Shown here piece by piece: positions 19,763-30,901 of a stretch of 33,891 nt of DNA. The stretch is from contig NZ_JACDXT010000031.1 of the NCBI RefSeq assembly GCF_016464015.1, forward strand, positions 1 to 33,891, given 5' to 3'. The position numbers were made by a program, and so were the translations under genes. The notes beneath the pieces were generated by a model. That model was not told the origin of the DNA, ran no database searches, and worked only from the letters and a program-made list of their open reading frames with translations. Every line of letters starts with the position of its first letter. Within the stretch, counting starts at the first letter, position 1. The stretch comes from Psychrobacter sp. bablab_jr014. GTDB taxonomy: Bacteria > Pseudomonadota > Gammaproteobacteria > Pseudomonadales > Moraxellaceae.

Positions 19763-20274
19763 TAACTTTGCATGCCCTCGCGCAAATTATCAATCAGCTC
19801 AAGCAGCTGTTGTCGCCACTCGCGGATACTGTTGTCATCAGGCAGCCAGCTATTAGACAGTGTCACCACGTTTATTACGATATCTTTGTCTTGTGTTTTT
19901 GGTGTCACCTGCTGCGCCCCATCGTACCCTGACTGTAAGCAGCGCTCATAAGCATGCACAATATCTGCTAAAAATCCTGCTTCTTTTAATTGCTGCAAGC
20001 GGTTTATCTCAGGTGAGATTTGCGTACGCGCTGCTAACGCAGACTCAATCGCTTCAATACTCGGTGTGCCCAGTGACACATCATAATATTGACCCAGCTC
20101 CTGCAAAAAAGCCAAAAACGTACCATATAAATGGAAAATTGCATTTTCACAATGTGCTTGATACAGCTGTTTGTCTGCCGTACCATCAGCTGCTTGGCAA
20201 GCCAAACGACAAAAATACAGCTTTTGATTGGTACGCTCTCTGTGGTACTGCGCGGCAGGATTGGTTTTAGCCAT
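19759..20274 (-). CDS. Conserved protein of unknown function, DUF6586-like
   Basis: A 171-residue soluble, largely helical protein with no signal peptide or membrane segment. The stretch RTNQKLYFCRLACQ near residue 14 and a following FHLYGTFLAFLQELGQYYDV resemble, from memory, small pseudomonad proteins grouped as DUF6586; this was not searched. The function is unknown. The ATG has AAGGAGG 4 bases upstream, a strong site that supports real translation. It follows the rpoC terminator on the same strand and is convergent with ponA. No convincing promoter was seen in the 90 bp upstream. The stop codon lies in a repeat copy, so the original 3' end may have been replaced. Confidence 0.8.
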   Translation of the reverse strand: MAKTNPAAQYHRERTNQKLYFCRLACQAADGTADKQLYQAHCENAIFHLYGTFLAFLQELGQYYDVSLGTPSIEAIESALAARTQISPEINRLQQLKEAGFLADIVHAYERCLQSGYDGAQQVTPKTQDKDIVINVVTLSNSWLPDDNSIREWRQQLLELIDNLREGMQSY

Positions 20275-20364
20275 ATCGCCTCCTTGTGTTATGACCGGTA
20301 GCTACATATAGGTTGTAGCAAAGAAAATATCTGACAGACATCATAGCACGCCTTGATAGACAAT

Positions 20365-20396
20365 AAAAAAGCCAGCACGGTGGCTGGCTTTTTTTA
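20365..20396 (-). terminator. Intrinsic terminator after rpoC
   Basis: Stem AAAAAGCCAGC / GCTGGCTTTTT with a 6-base loop, with an A-run on one side and a T-run on the other. It starts about 22 nt past the rpoC stop and closes the superoperon; it could act on either strand. Confidence 0.93.
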
Positions 20397-20417
20397 ATAC
20401 AAAATAATACGAGATGA

Positions 20418-23400
20418 TTACTGGCTGTCTTGGTTCAACTCTTGAGCAAAGGCTTCATCAAAGCTGGCAAAATCTTTGCTATCTGTCGTTGCAGACATAT
20501 CAAAGGCAGCGCTCAAGTCGTTATCGCTAAAGTTCTCTTCAGCTTTCTCTTTACGCGCATTGTGATATGCCAAACCAGTACCAGCAGGGATCAAACGACC
20601 AACCACGACGTTTTCTTTCAAGCCGCGTAGGTCATCAATCTTACCAGTGACCGCTGCTGCTGTCAGTACGCGCGTGGTTTCTTGGAATGATGCCGCTGAG
20701 ATAAAGCTCTCAGTTGCCAAGCTGGCTTTGGTGATACCCAATAATTGACGCTCATACTGTACTGGGAATTTACCCTCTGCTTCTAGCTTCTCATTCAAGG
20801 CTTTCACATCAGCGTATTCCACCTGATCACCTTTGAAGTGGCTTGAGTCGCCGCCATCGGTAATCTCAACTTTACGCAGCATCTGACGGATGATGACCTC
20901 GATGTGCTTGTCGTTGATTTTTACACCCTGCAAGCGGTAAACGTCCTGTACTTCGTTGACGATGTAGTTTGCCAGTGCCGTCTCGCCTTTTAGACGTAAA
21001 ATATCGTGCGGGTTTTGTGGACCATCAGCGATGACCTCACCGCGCTCAACGGTTTCGTTTTCAAAGACGTTGATCTGACGCCATTTTGGAATCAGCTCTT
21101 CGTGCGTCTCGCCGTCTTCATTGGTAATAATAAAGCGGTTTTTACCTTTGGTTTCTTTACCAAAGCTTACGACACCTGTCATCTCTGCCATAATCGCATG
21201 GTCTTTCGGACGACGTGCTTCAAACAAGTCAGCAACACGTGGTAGACCACCAGTAATATCTTTGGTACCTGATGACGCTTGTGGTACGCGGCCTAATACC
21301 GAACCTGCAGCAATGTTTTCACCATCGCTCACGCGGATTACCGTCTCAGCAGGTAAGAAGTAAACCACTTCTTTGCCTTCATCAGTCGTCAAGATAATCG
21401 CTGGACGCAAGTCTTTTGCAGCGCTTGAACGGTCACGCGTGGCTAGAATCTCAAATGAGCTCATACCTGTCGCTTCGTCCATCTTAACGGTTGCAGTCAA
21501 GCCATCAGTGATGTCACTAAAGCGTGCTTTACCCGCGAATTCTGTGATAATTGGGTGCGTGTGCGGATCCCATTTGGCGATGGTTTGACCGCCGTCCACA
21601 TTGTCGCCATTTTTCACAAGAACGCTTGAACCGTAAGGCACTTTATAACGCTCACGCTCACGACCTAGCTCATCGGTCAACGCAATTTCAGCTGAACGCG
21701 ATACCACAACCAAGTGACCATCAGTGTGCTCTACGGTCTTCATGTTGTGGAAATGCGCTTGACCAGCGTTACGTACAGAAATGCTGTTATCTACAGATGC
21801 AGAACTTGCCGCACCACCAACGTGGAACGTACGCATGGTCAGCTGAGTACCTGGCTCACCGATTGACTGTGCCGCCATAACGCCCACAGACTCACCGATA
21901 TTCACTTTGTGACCACGAGCCAAGTCACGACCGTAACATTGTGAACAAACGCCATGCGCCACGTCACAAGTAATGACTGAGCGTACCCAAATGTCATCAA
22001 TCGCATTGTCGTCTAGAATCTGTACCCACTGCTCATCAATCAACGTACCTGCTGGAATCAAGACTTTGCTTGCGTCATCATTGTACGTCACATCACGCGC
22101 CGTCACACGACCCAGTACTAAGTCGCCAAGCTTCTCAATGATCTCGCCACCTTGGATATGCGGGGTCATGAGTATGCCTTGATCGGTACCACAATCATCA
22201 GTGGTGATGACCAAATCTTGCGCCACATCAACCAAACGACGAGTCAGATAACCTGAGTTCGCAGTTTTTAGAGCGGTATCGGCCAAACCTTTACGCGCAC
22301 CGTGCGTTGAGATGAAGTACTGAAGTACGGTCAAGCCTTCACGGAAGTTCGCTTTAATTGGTGTCTCAATAATTGAGCCGTCTGGTTTTGCCATCAGACC
22401 ACGCATACCAGCAAGCTGACGAATCTGCGCGGCACTACCACGAGCGCCTGAGTCTGACATGATAAAGATAGAGTTAAATGATTTTTGCTCTTCTTCATCA
22501 CCTTTTGCGTTGGTGACTTTGTCCGTCGCCAAGTTGTCCATCATCGCTTTAGCAACTTTATCGTTGGTACGTGACCAAATATCGACAACTTTGTTATAGC
22601 GCTCACCCGCAGTTACGAAACCTTGTTCGAACTGGTCTTCAATCTCACGTACTTCAGCGTCAGCCGCGTCAATGATTTGCTTTTTCAGCGGCGGAATGAC
22701 CATGTCTTCGATACCGATAGACACACCTGACAATGTCGCTTGCGCAAAACCAAGATACATCAGTTGGTCAGCAAACATAACGCTGTCTTTTACGCCAAGT
22801 TTACGATAGCAAGAGTTAATCAAACGAGAGATGTTTTTCTTGGTCATCTCTTGGTTGCACTCTTCAAACGTCATACCTTTTGGCATAACATTCCAAATCA
22901 GCAAACGACCTGCTACGGTTTCTTTTAAGCTGGTGGTTTGCGTCTCGTTGCCGTCTTCATCAAACAAGACTTCAGTCACACGCACTTTAATTTTGGCGTT
23001 AACATGTAAGTCATTTGAACCAATGGCACGTAATGCTTCATTGGTTGACGAGAAAATCATGCCTTCGCCTTTAGCATTGATTGATGAGCGGCTGATGTAG
23101 TACAGACCCAGTACAACGTCTTGAGACGGTACGATGATCGGATCACCGTTCGCTGGTGACAAGATGTTGTTGGTCGACATCATCAAGGCGCGTGATTCTA
23201 GCTGCGCTTCTAGGGTCAATGGTACGTGTACTGCCATTTGGTCACCGTCAAAGTCGGCGTTAAACGCGGTACATACCAATGGGTGCAACTGAATCGCTTT
23301 ACCTTCAATCAATACAGGTTCAAACGCTTGCAGACCCAAACGGTGCAAGGTTGGTGCACGGTTTAGCAGCACGGGGTGTTCGCGAATAACCATCGCTAGC

Positions 23401-24638
23401 ATATCCCATACTTGTGGCTCTTCACGCTCAACCATTTTCTTCGCCGCTTTGATGGTGGTTGCCATACCATGCGATAGAAGTTTTGAGTAGGTGAACGGCT
23501 TGAACAGCTCAAGTGCCATTTTTTTAGGCAGACCACACTGATGCAGACGTAGGGTTGGACCCACAACAATCACCGAACGACCAGAGTAGTCCACACGCTT
23601 ACCCAAAAGGTTCTGACGGAAACGACCTTGCTTACCTTTGATCATATCAGCCAGTGATTTTAGTGGGCGCTTGTTACTGCCAGTGATGGCGCGGCCACGA
23701 CGACCATTGTCTAGTAGGGCATCGACCGACTCTTGCAGCATACGCTTTTCGTTACGTACGATGATGTCAGGTGCGCTCAGCTCAAGCAGACGCTTTAGAC
23801 GGTTGTTACGGTTGATGACGCGGCGATACAAGTCGTTCAAATCAGACGTGGCAAAACGTCCGCCTTCAAGCGGTACAAGTGGACGCAAATCAGGTGGCAA
23901 GACTGGCAAAATGGTCATGACCATCCACTCAGGCTTGTTGTTTGAGTCACGGAACGCTTCAAGCAATTTTAGACGCTTTGACATCTTTTTAAGCTTGGTT
24001 TCAGAACCAGTTTGCGGAATCGCTTCACGCAGCTCGTCAATTTCAACATCGATATCGATGTCTTTTAACAAGTCTTGAACCGCTTCAGCACCCATTTTGG
24101 CAACGAATTCATCGCCAAACTCTTCTAGCGCTTTAAAGTAATCTTCGTCATCTAGCAGCTGGTACTTTTCAAGACTGGTCATGCCAGGCTCGGTCACGAT
24201 GTAGCTTTCAAAGTACAATACGCGCTCGATGTCACGTAGCGTCATGTCAAGCAGTAGACCAATGCGGCTTGGTAGTGATTTTAAGAACCAAATATGTGCC
24301 ACTGGGCTTGCTAGGTCAATATGACCCATACGGTCACGACGTACTTTTGCAGTGGTGACTTCTACGCCACACTTTTCACAAATCACGCCTTGGAACTTGC
24401 GGCGCTTGTATTTACCACACAGACACTCAAAGTCTTTTACTGGACCAAAGATTTTGGCACAAAACAGACCATCACGCTCAGGCTTGAACGTACGGTAGTT
24501 GATGGTTTCAGGTTTTTTAACTTCACCATGTGACCATGACTTGATGGTGTCTGGTGAAGCAAGCGTAATTTGAATACTGTCAAATTCACGGCTGCCGTTG
24601 CCGGCAGGGCTTTGCATAATATCGAGTAAGTCTTTCAA
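20418..24638 (-). CDS. rpoC: RNA polymerase beta-prime subunit
   Basis: The 1406-residue catalytic subunit of RNA polymerase. The N-terminal zinc site has Cys 72, 74, 87 and 90; the catalytic NADFDGD motif places the three Mg-binding Asp at 462, 464 and 466; the second zinc site and trigger-loop regions are recognisable ([33 protein letters not shown]). The start codon reads TTG, with GGAG 7 bases upstream, and the protein then begins with the conserved KDLLDIM; no ATG or GTG fits better. It is 159 bp downstream of rpoB on the same strand. The C-terminal tail after about 1360 is acidic and Ser/Asp/Phe-rich. Nothing is truncated. Confidence 0.98.
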   Translation of the reverse strand: MKDLLDIMQSPAGNGSREFDSIQITLASPDTIKSWSHGEVKKPETINYRTFKPERDGLFCAKIFGPVKDFECLCGKYKRRKFQGVICEKCGVEVTTAKVRRDRMGHIDLASPVAHIWFLKSLPSRIGLLLDMTLRDIERVLYFESYIVTEPGMTSLEKYQLLDDEDYFKALEEFGDEFVAKMGAEAVQDLLKDIDIDVEIDELREAIPQTGSETKLKKMSKRLKLLEAFRDSNNKPEWMVMTILPVLPPDLRPLVPLEGGRFATSDLNDLYRRVINRNNRLKRLLELSAPDIIVRNEKRMLQESVDALLDNGRRGRAITGSNKRPLKSLADMIKGKQGRFRQNLLGKRVDYSGRSVIVVGPTLRLHQCGLPKKMALELFKPFTYSKLLSHGMATTIKAAKKMVEREEPQVWDMLAMVIREHPVLLNRAPTLHRLGLQAFEPVLIEGKAIQLHPLVCTAFNADFDGDQMAVHVPLTLEAQLESRALMMSTNNILSPANGDPIIVPSQDVVLGLYYISRSSINAKGEGMIFSSTNEALRAIGSNDLHVNAKIKVRVTEVLFDEDGNETQTTSLKETVAGRLLIWNVMPKGMTFEECNQEMTKKNISRLINSCYRKLGVKDSVMFADQLMYLGFAQATLSGVSIGIEDMVIPPLKKQIIDAADAEVREIEDQFEQGFVTAGERYNKVVDIWSRTNDKVAKAMMDNLATDKVTNAKGDEEEQKSFNSIFIMSDSGARGSAAQIRQLAGMRGLMAKPDGSIIETPIKANFREGLTVLQYFISTHGARKGLADTALKTANSGYLTRRLVDVAQDLVITTDDCGTDQGILMTPHIQGGEIIEKLGDLVLGRVTARDVTYNDDASKVLIPAGTLIDEQWVQILDDNAIDDIWVRSVITCDVAHGVCSQCYGRDLARGHKVNIGESVGVMAAQSIGEPGTQLTMRTFHVGGAASSASVDNSISVRNAGQAHFHNMKTVEHTDGHLVVVSRSAEIALTDELGRERERYKVPYGSSVLVKNGDNVDGGQTIAKWDPHTHPIITEFAGKARFSDITDGLTATVKMDEATGMSSFEILATRDRSSAAKDLRPAIILTTDEGKEVVYFLPAETVIRVSDGENIAAGSVLGRVPQASSGTKDITGGLPRVADLFEARRPKDHAIMAEMTGVVSFGKETKGKNRFIITNEDGETHEELIPKWRQINVFENETVERGEVIADGPQNPHDILRLKGETALANYIVNEVQDVYRLQGVKINDKHIEVIIRQMLRKVEITDGGDSSHFKGDQVEYADVKALNEKLEAEGKFPVQYERQLLGITKASLATESFISAASFQETTRVLTAAAVTGKIDDLRGLKENVVVGRLIPAGTGLAYHNARKEKAEENFSDNDLSAAFDMSATTDSKDFASFDEAFAQELNQDSQ

Positions 24639-24727
24639 GTTGCTTCTCCGTTATCTTTATAATCCTCTGATGGCTTGCGATAAGCTTACCAGACGACTGA
24701 AGGCAATGCATAAGAATGAGATAAACC

Positions 24728-24761
24728 ACCAAAAGCAGCCGCGTGTGCGCACTGCTTTGGT
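24728..24761 (-). other. Stem-loop in the rpoB-rpoC spacer
   Basis: On the minus strand ACCAAAGCAG pairs with CTGCTTTTGGT (one bulged base) around a 13-base loop that can itself form GCG/CGC. No T-run follows, so it is unlikely to terminate transcription; RNA processing or mRNA stability are possible roles. Confidence 0.5.
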
Positions 24762-24797
24762 GTGACCGTTAAGGCGATATCAAATAACGATAGCGGC

Positions 24798-27700
24798 TTA
24801 GTGGGTCTCTTTTAGCTCAATATTAATACCTAGTGATTTGATTTCTTTGGTCAATACGTTGAACGACTCAGGCATGCCTGGATCCATGTATTGCTCGCCA
24901 TCGACGATGTTTTTGTACATGCGCGTACGACCTTCAACATCATCCGACTTCACTGTGAGCATCTCTTGCAAGGTGTAGGTTGCACCGTATGCTTCTAGCG
25001 CCCACACTTCCATCTCACCAAAGCGCTGACCACCGAACTGAGCTTTACCACCCAATGGCTGCTGCGTAACCAGTGAATAAGAACCAGTTGAACGGGCGTG
25101 CATTTTGTCATCGACCAAGTGGTTCAATTTGAGCATGTACATGTAACCGACCGTCACTTTACGGTCAAACTTCTGACCGGTACGACCATCATACAATACC
25201 TGCTGACCATCTCTATCAAGACCTGCAAGCTCAAGCAACTCTTTCACTTGCTCTTCACGTGCGCCATCAAATACAGCGGTACCCATAGGCACACCACCAC
25301 GTAGGTTGCCTGCAAGCGCTAAAATGTCATCATCACTTAGGCTGTCAAGATCAACGCGCTCGCCGCCGACTTGGTTATAAATCTTGTCTAAGAACTCGCG
25401 CAGCTCATTGATGGCCGCTTGTGCTTTTAGCATGTTGTCGATTTTTTCGCCCAAGCCTTTGGCTGCCATACCCAAATGCGTCTCAAGTACCTGACCGATG
25501 TTCATACGTGATGGTACACCCAGTGGGTTCAAGACGATGTCAACAGGGTTGCCGTTCTCATCGTATGGCATGTCTTCTACAGGCATGATGCGTGAGACAA
25601 CACCTTTGTTACCGTGACGACCCGCCATCTTATCACCAGGCTGGATGCGACGTTTTACGGCCAAGTAGACTTTCACAATCTTCTGTACGCCGTGCGCCAA
25701 ATCATCGCCAGCAGTCAGCTTGCGTTTTTTCTCAGCGAACTTGGTGTCGATGTCTTTTTGCTTATCGACCAAGTAATCTGAGATTTGCGTCAAGCGCTCT
25801 GAGATTTCTTCTTCGACAGGCTGGATGTCCAGCAAAGTCTCAAGCGTCATGTCTTTCATGTCTGCCGCTGACACGACGGTACCCGCTTTTAGACCCGCGC
25901 CGCCGCTGACTTTTTGACCGTCTAGCAAGTTGCTGATACGACCACGTGCTGCTTCTTCAAAAATACGCAGCTCTTCTTTTAAATCTTTGCGATAGCTGTC
26001 CAGCTGTGATTTTTCGATAGAGCGCGCACGGGCGTCTTTTTCTACGCCATCACGAGTGAAGACCTGCACGTCGATAACCGTACCTTTACTTGAGGTCGGT
26101 ACACGTAGTGAGGTGTCTTTCACGTCCGCGGCCTTCTCACCGAAGATAGCACGCAGTAGCTTTTCTTCTGGCGTTAGCTGCGTTTCACCTTTTGGCGTCA
26201 CTTTACCAACCAAGATATCGCCTGCATCGACTTCAGCACCGATGTATACGATACCCGCTTCGTCTAGGTTAGACAGTGCAGCTTCACCAACGTTTGGAAT
26301 ATCGGCAGTGATTTCTTCTTGACCCAATTTGGTATCACGCGCCACACAGGTCAGTTCCTGAATGTGGATAGTGGTAAAGCGATCTTCTTTTACCACACGC
26401 TCTGATAGGAGGATTGAATCCTCGAAGTTATAACCGTTCCAAGGCATGAACGCCACACGCATGTTCTGACCCAGTGCCAATTCGCCCAAATCGGTTGATG
26501 GACCATCAGCTAGGATATCGCCTGAGGCAATTTCATCACCTTGGTTGACGATAATGCGCTGGTTAATACAGGTGTTTTGGTTCGAACGCGTGTATTTGAT
26601 TAGGTTGTAGATATCAATACCCGCTTCACCTGCCGTCATCTCGTCTTCATGTACACGAACGACGATACGTGACGCATCAACGTCTTCAATCACACCACCA
26701 CGCTTAGCAATCACACACACACCAGAGTCACGTGCAACGTGACGCTCCATGCCTGTACCCACAAGTGGTTTGTCAGCACGTAGGGTTGGTACGGCCTGAC
26801 GCTGCATGTTCGAGCCCATCAAGGCACGGTTAGCATCATCGTGCTCTAGGAATGGAATCAAGCTTGCAGCAACTGAAACAACCTGACTTGGTGACACATC
26901 CATATGCGTGACTTTTTCAGCAGGCATACGCACGAATTCACCGTAGCTACGTACACTGATCATCTCTTCGCTCAGCTCGCCGTCTTCGTTCATTGGCGAG
27001 TCAGCCTGTGCGATGACCGTACCGACTTCTTCAATCGCTGATAGATATTCAACGGTATCAGTTACTTTACCATCTACAACGCGGCGGTATGGAGTCTCTA
27101 GGAAACCAAAGCTGTTGGTCTTCGCAAATACCGCTAGCGAGTTAATCAAACCAATGTTTGGACCTTCAGGCGTCTCAATCGGACACACACGACCATAATG
27201 AGTATCGTGTACGTCACGTACTTCAAAGCCTGCACGCTCACGCGTTAGACCACCTGGGCCCAGTGCTGATACACGGCGCTTATGGGTAATCTCAGACAAC
27301 GGGTTGTTCTGATCCATAAACTGTGACAACTGGCTTGAGCCAAAGAATTCTTTAACTGCAGCAGCAACAGGTTTTGAGTTGATCAAATCTTGCGGCGATA
27401 GATTGTCAGATTCAGCTGAACTTAGACGCTCTTTTACTGCACGCTCAACACGTACCAGACCCACGCGGAATTGATTTTCTGCCATCTCGCCCACTGAACG
27501 AATACGGCGGTTACCCAAGTGATCGATATCATCGACTTCACCACGACCGTTACGAATCTCAATCAGCTCTTTTAGCACATTAATGATGTCATCATTGGTC
27601 AGTACACTGCGCTCGCGCTGTACGTCTGGATCATCGGTATTTTCAAACGGTAGACCTAGACGACGGTTGAACTTCATACGACCGACGTTAGACAAGTCAT

Positions 27701-28904
27701 AACGATCTGCGTTAAAGAACATGCTCTCAAACAGCTTTTCAGCAGTATCGACGGTTGGTGGCTCACCTGGACGCATGACTTTGTAGATTTCGATCAGTGC
27801 TTCTTCACGGCTTGAGGTAGTATCAGCACGCAAAGTATCGGCAATATAAGTACCTTGGTCGATATCGTTGGTGAACAGAATGCTGATTTCTTTAATATCA
27901 GTATTGCTTAGCTTGACCAATAATTCATGGTCAATTAGCGTATTGGCACGGGCGATGACTTCATCATCTACCACGATATCTTCTGCCAAGATACGCTCGT
28001 ATAGGTACTCATCAGGCACAGCAATCTTGGTCATGCCCGCTTCTTCAAGCTGGCGGATACGGCGAGCATTGATACGCTTGCCTTGTTCAACAATCACATC
28101 GCCATCAGGTGATACGATGTCAAACTGCGCCATCTCACCACGTAGACGGTCGGCAACCAGATCAATCTCAAACTGCTCTTCGCCTTTATAAACTGCCACT
28201 TTATCAAAGAAAATATCCAAGATTTCAGCAGTTTCAAGACCCAAGGCACGCAAAATAATAGATGCCAATAGTTTACGGCGACGGTCAATACGTGCAAATA
28301 CCAAGTCTTTGGCATCAAATTCAAAGTCAAGCCATGAGCCACGGTAAGGGATAATACGTGCGTTGTACAGCACCTTACCACTTGAATGTGACTTACCTTT
28401 GTCATGGTCAAAGAAAACGCCAGGTGAACGGTGAAGCTGTGATACGATGACACGCTCAGTACCATTGATAATAAAGGTACCATTGTCGGTCATTAATGGG
28501 ATTTCACCCATGTATACGCTTTGCTCACGGATATCTTTGATCGCCGCTTTGCTGTCTTTGTCCTTGCTGTCTTTATCTTTGATAATCAAGCGGATTTTGA
28601 CACGCATTGGCGCTGCAAAAGTTGAACCGCGTAAAATACATTCACGCTCATCAAACTCAGGCGTACCTAAATGATATTCCACAAACTGCAACTCAGCATT
28701 GCCTGAGTGACTTTCGATAGGGAAAATAGAAGAAAACGCAGCTTGTAAACCAATATTCTCACGAGCTTTCGGCTTTTTGTGCTCTTGCAAAAAGTGCTCA
28801 TAAGAATCTACCTGAATAGACAACAGATAAGGAATGTCCATTACAGTGGGCAATTCGGCAAAACTTTTGCGAATACGCTTTTTTTCAGTATAAGAATATG
28901 CCAT
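24798..28904 (-). CDS. rpoB: RNA polymerase beta subunit
   Basis: The 1368-residue beta subunit forms the other half of the catalytic cleft and the rifampicin pocket. The cluster I region ([22 protein letters not shown] and on) is wild type at the main resistance positions: Asp531, His541, Arg544 and Ser546 correspond to E. coli 516, 526, 529 and 531. The C-terminal part with [20 protein letters not shown] is intact. Near residue 110-120 there is a doubled DKDSK that arises from a 15-bp direct repeat at 28548-28577 and replaces a differing loop in E. coli. The ATG has AAGGA 6 bases upstream. A 621-bp spacer with an attenuator-like hairpin separates it from rplL. Confidence 0.98.
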   Translation of the reverse strand: MAYSYTEKKRIRKSFAELPTVMDIPYLLSIQVDSYEHFLQEHKKPKARENIGLQAAFSSIFPIESHSGNAELQFVEYHLGTPEFDERECILRGSTFAAPMRVKIRLIIKDKDSKDKDSKAAIKDIREQSVYMGEIPLMTDNGTFIINGTERVIVSQLHRSPGVFFDHDKGKSHSSGKVLYNARIIPYRGSWLDFEFDAKDLVFARIDRRRKLLASIILRALGLETAEILDIFFDKVAVYKGEEQFEIDLVADRLRGEMAQFDIVSPDGDVIVEQGKRINARRIRQLEEAGMTKIAVPDEYLYERILAEDIVVDDEVIARANTLIDHELLVKLSNTDIKEISILFTNDIDQGTYIADTLRADTTSSREEALIEIYKVMRPGEPPTVDTAEKLFESMFFNADRYDLSNVGRMKFNRRLGLPFENTDDPDVQRERSVLTNDDIINVLKELIEIRNGRGEVDDIDHLGNRRIRSVGEMAENQFRVGLVRVERAVKERLSSAESDNLSPQDLINSKPVAAAVKEFFGSSQLSQFMDQNNPLSEITHKRRVSALGPGGLTRERAGFEVRDVHDTHYGRVCPIETPEGPNIGLINSLAVFAKTNSFGFLETPYRRVVDGKVTDTVEYLSAIEEVGTVIAQADSPMNEDGELSEEMISVRSYGEFVRMPAEKVTHMDVSPSQVVSVAASLIPFLEHDDANRALMGSNMQRQAVPTLRADKPLVGTGMERHVARDSGVCVIAKRGGVIEDVDASRIVVRVHEDEMTAGEAGIDIYNLIKYTRSNQNTCINQRIIVNQGDEIASGDILADGPSTDLGELALGQNMRVAFMPWNGYNFEDSILLSERVVKEDRFTTIHIQELTCVARDTKLGQEEITADIPNVGEAALSNLDEAGIVYIGAEVDAGDILVGKVTPKGETQLTPEEKLLRAIFGEKAADVKDTSLRVPTSSKGTVIDVQVFTRDGVEKDARARSIEKSQLDSYRKDLKEELRIFEEAARGRISNLLDGQKVSGGAGLKAGTVVSAADMKDMTLETLLDIQPVEEEISERLTQISDYLVDKQKDIDTKFAEKKRKLTAGDDLAHGVQKIVKVYLAVKRRIQPGDKMAGRHGNKGVVSRIMPVEDMPYDENGNPVDIVLNPLGVPSRMNIGQVLETHLGMAAKGLGEKIDNMLKAQAAINELREFLDKIYNQVGGERVDLDSLSDDDILALAGNLRGGVPMGTAVFDGAREEQVKELLELAGLDRDGQQVLYDGRTGQKFDRKVTVGYMYMLKLNHLVDDKMHARSTGSYSLVTQQPLGGKAQFGGQRFGEMEVWALEAYGATYTLQEMLTVKSDDVEGRTRMYKNIVDGEQYMDPGMPESFNVLTKEIKSLGINIELKETH

Positions 28905-29468
28905 CGAGAGTCCTTACAGTAGACGTGAAAACAAATTGAAAGCGTGACCGGTTTGCATAGAGACCATAGGTGCTATACAAATTTGGTAACGTAGACGATA
29001 ATAAAAGAAACCTCGGCTGTAATCACAACCGTTACTTAGTAATATTTACCTATGACAACAACCTATAATCGACTATAGAAGCAAGCTTCTCGGGTCTTAG
29101 TCCAAAATTTATGTCACTTTATAAAAAATACTCAATCATATCCTGATTTTAGTTTGCTGTCTTTAGTCATCTACAGCCTAGATACCAAATGATACCGTCA
29201 GTGAACTATACTGTGTATGACCCTGCACCAACAGTACAATCATGCTAAGGGAATCAATATGGGTTAGAAACAATATTAACGTTGTCGTTAATGGAAAAGC
29301 GCACAGACACGAAAAAATGCCAAACATCCTATGACGTTTAGCTCATCGTCTTTAATAGTCAAACACTGGCTTTTTTGCGTGCATGTATATCGTCTGTCCT
29401 TTTGATGGGTATCCACCGTTAATGCATACGAATGTTGGCAGACACAAAAGGTCAAGCTGATGATTATA
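28905..29468 (-). other. Long non-coding leader upstream of rpoB
   Basis: No gene that I can support lies here. It is AT-rich and contains a perfect 14-bp dyad at 29077-29090 (AGAAGC-AA-GCTTCT) and a nearby CTATA/TATAG pair. Promoter-like pairs on the minus strand are weak: the best is TTGAGT followed after 16 bases by CATAAA in the 29101-29140 area. In E. coli rpoBC is read through from rplJL past an attenuator; the length here would allow an extra promoter or a structured leader. Confidence 0.5.
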
Positions 29469-29504
29469 ATAAAAAAAAGCTGATAATGCAAGGCATTACC
29501 AGCT
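29469..29504 (-). terminator. Terminator or attenuator between rplL and rpoB
   Basis: A 12-bp stem with one G-T pair (AGCTGGTAATGC / GCATTATCAGCT on the minus strand, 3-base loop) is followed by eight T. It starts 22 nt past the rplL stop. By analogy with E. coli it should be a partial terminator that lowers rpoBC expression relative to L7/L12, though its perfect form suggests strong termination. Confidence 0.88.
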
Positions 29505-29525
29505 CTTTTTATAGCGCTGTTAAAC

Positions 29526-29900
29526 TTATTTTAGTTCAACAGAAGCACCAGCTTCTTCAAGTTTCTTCTTCAACTCTTCAGCTTCAGCTTTAGATGCGCC
29601 TTCTTTAATTGGAGCAGGAGCGCCTTCAACTAGGTCTTTAGCTTCTTTCAAGCCAAGGCCAGTAGCTTCACGTACAGCTTTAATTACTGCAACTTTCTTG
29701 TCGCCGAAGCCAGCAAGAATTACGTCAAACTCGTCTTTTTCTTCAGCAGCAGCGCCAGCTTCAGCAGCAGCAGGTGCAGCAGCAACAGCAGCAGCAGCAG
29801 TTACGCCGAATTTTTCTTCCATGTCGCTGATTAGTTCAACGATGTCCATTACTGACATTTCAGCGATTGCGTTTAACACATCTTCTTTAGATAGTGCCAT
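29526..29900 (-). CDS. rplL: 50S ribosomal protein L7/L12
   Basis: The 124-residue stalk protein, present as dimers bound to L10, recruits translation GTPases. The N-terminal dimerisation helices (1-35), an Ala-rich hinge (35-52) and the C-terminal factor-binding domain are visible, with the family motif [21 protein letters not shown] near 69. The ATG has GGAG about 7 bases upstream. It lies 114 bp after rplJ on the same strand and is followed by the attenuator-like hairpin. Confidence 0.98.
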   Translation of the reverse strand: MALSKEDVLNAIAEMSVMDIVELISDMEEKFGVTAAAAVAAAPAAAEAGAAAEEKDEFDVILAGFGDKKVAVIKAVREATGLGLKEAKDLVEGAPAPIKEGASKAEAEELKKKLEEAGASVELK

Positions 29901-30014
29901 GGGAACTCTCCGTTATCTGATAAAAATTAAATGATTTTACTATTGCCTGTAGCCATGCGTAAAAAAGGTTAGCTATGATTACTTGCAATATTAACAAGTG
30001 ATTACAACAAGCAA

Positions 30015-30542
30015 TTAAGCAGCTTCTTTTGCGTCTTTGACTGCTGCTACGGTGCGAACGAATTTGCCTGGTACTTCTTTCAAAGTACGTGCAAGCTCGG
30101 TCACTGGTGCTTTCATGGTTGCCATCAAGATAGCAAGCGCTTCGTCGCGAGTTGGTAGCTTCGATACGCGTTCTAGTTCTTGTGGACCAAATAGTTCACC
30201 ACCAACTGATACCGCTTTGGTCTCAAGGGCTTTGTTGTCTTTGCTAAATTCGTAAACGATTCTAGCAGCAGAACCCAAATCTTCCATTGAGAATGCCAAA
30301 AGCAAAGGACCAGTCAGACTGTCTGACATGCACTCAAACTTTGTGCCTTCAAAAGCACGTTTTGCTAGGGTATTTTTCACAACCTTCAAAACGACACCTT
30401 TTTCACGGGCTTGTACACGAAGCTCAGTAAGCTTTGCAACACTAATACCGTGATATTCGGCAGCTACCGCTGAGTAAGCATTAGCAGCAACTTCAGACAC
30501 TTCAGCCACAACTTGTTGTTTTTGTTCTAGCGTTAATGCCAT
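30015..30542 (-). CDS. rplJ: 50S ribosomal protein L10
   Basis: The 175-residue stalk base protein (MALTLEQKQQVV start) binds 23S rRNA and carries L7/L12 dimers through its C-terminal helix. The frame is open for eight more codons upstream, but the ATG at 30540-30542 is chosen because AAGGAG is 7 bases before it and the N-terminus then matches the family. A slightly longer C-terminus (AAVKDAKEAA) than in E. coli (165 residues) is normal variation. In other gammaproteobacteria the L10-L12 complex represses its own mRNA through a leader structure upstream, for which there is room here. Confidence 0.97.
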   Translation of the reverse strand: MALTLEQKQQVVAEVSEVAANAYSAVAAEYHGISVAKLTELRVQAREKGVVLKVVKNTLAKRAFEGTKFECMSDSLTGPLLLAFSMEDLGSAARIVYEFSKDNKALETKAVSVGGELFGPQELERVSKLPTRDEALAILMATMKAPVTELARTLKEVPGKFVRTVAAVKDAKEAA

Positions 30543-30779
30543 AAGTTGACTCCTTAATCTTATCAATCATAAAACGAGGCAAGATTACTCACACCCCTGT
30601 TCTATCATCGACTTGATACGACACACTATCAGCAATAGTACCAGCTACTGATAGCGACTGATTACGGCACCATTATCAGAATGACGTGAGCTGTAGAACT
30701 TATCTATCATCTCTTATCATAAGCTGTTTGGGTCACCGTCTGCGTAGGCCAACCTAGATTTTCATCTGAATCGATTAAC
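30543..30779 (-). promoter_or_regulatory. Candidate L10 autoregulatory leader of rplJL
   Basis: Together with 30780-30901 this makes a 359-bp gap with no gene. A long hairpin at 30626-30654 has arms CTATCAG and CTGATAG, extended by TAG/CTA across a bulge. The place, between rplA and rplJ, is where the E. coli L10 leader binds the L10-L12 complex. I could not confirm the kink-turn consensus by eye, and I saw no promoter with two good hexamers; TATGAT near 30716-30721 on the minus strand stands alone. Confidence 0.4.
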
Positions 30780-30814
30780 AAAAACCGCCCAACCACAAGG
30801 GTTGTCCTGTTTTT
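30780..30814. terminator. Candidate terminator after rplA
   Basis: On the minus strand AAAAAC pairs with GTTTTT at the base, and CAACC with GGTTG at the top, separated by a 4 by 4 internal loop, closed by a 5-base loop. It is symmetric enough to work on both strands. The stem is imperfect, so read-through into rplJL is likely. A separate perfect hairpin without T-run (CAGCGTAG / CTACGCTG, 30831-30852) lies between it and rplA. Confidence 0.5.
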
Positions 30815-30901
30815 TACCTACGGTCTTAGACAGCGTAGCGTTCACTACGCTGACCTAATTCATTAAATTCTTTTATCGTTATTGCTTAAATGAGCAATAT
30901 C

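Noticed and set aside
23638..24078. A 146-codon plus-strand open frame
   Set aside because: Lies wholly antisense to rpoC; its Ser/Arg-rich composition is that of a reverse-strand shadow.
27250..27345. Possible rifampicin-resistance change in RpoB
   Set aside because: All main cluster I residues are the sensitive type.
29288..29491. A 67-codon minus-strand open frame after rplL
   Set aside because: It begins inside the rplL attenuator hairpin and has no family likeness.
30543..30566. Eight extra N-terminal codons for rplJ (upstream start)
   Set aside because: The ATG at 30540-30542 has AAGGAG at ideal distance and gives the family N-terminus.
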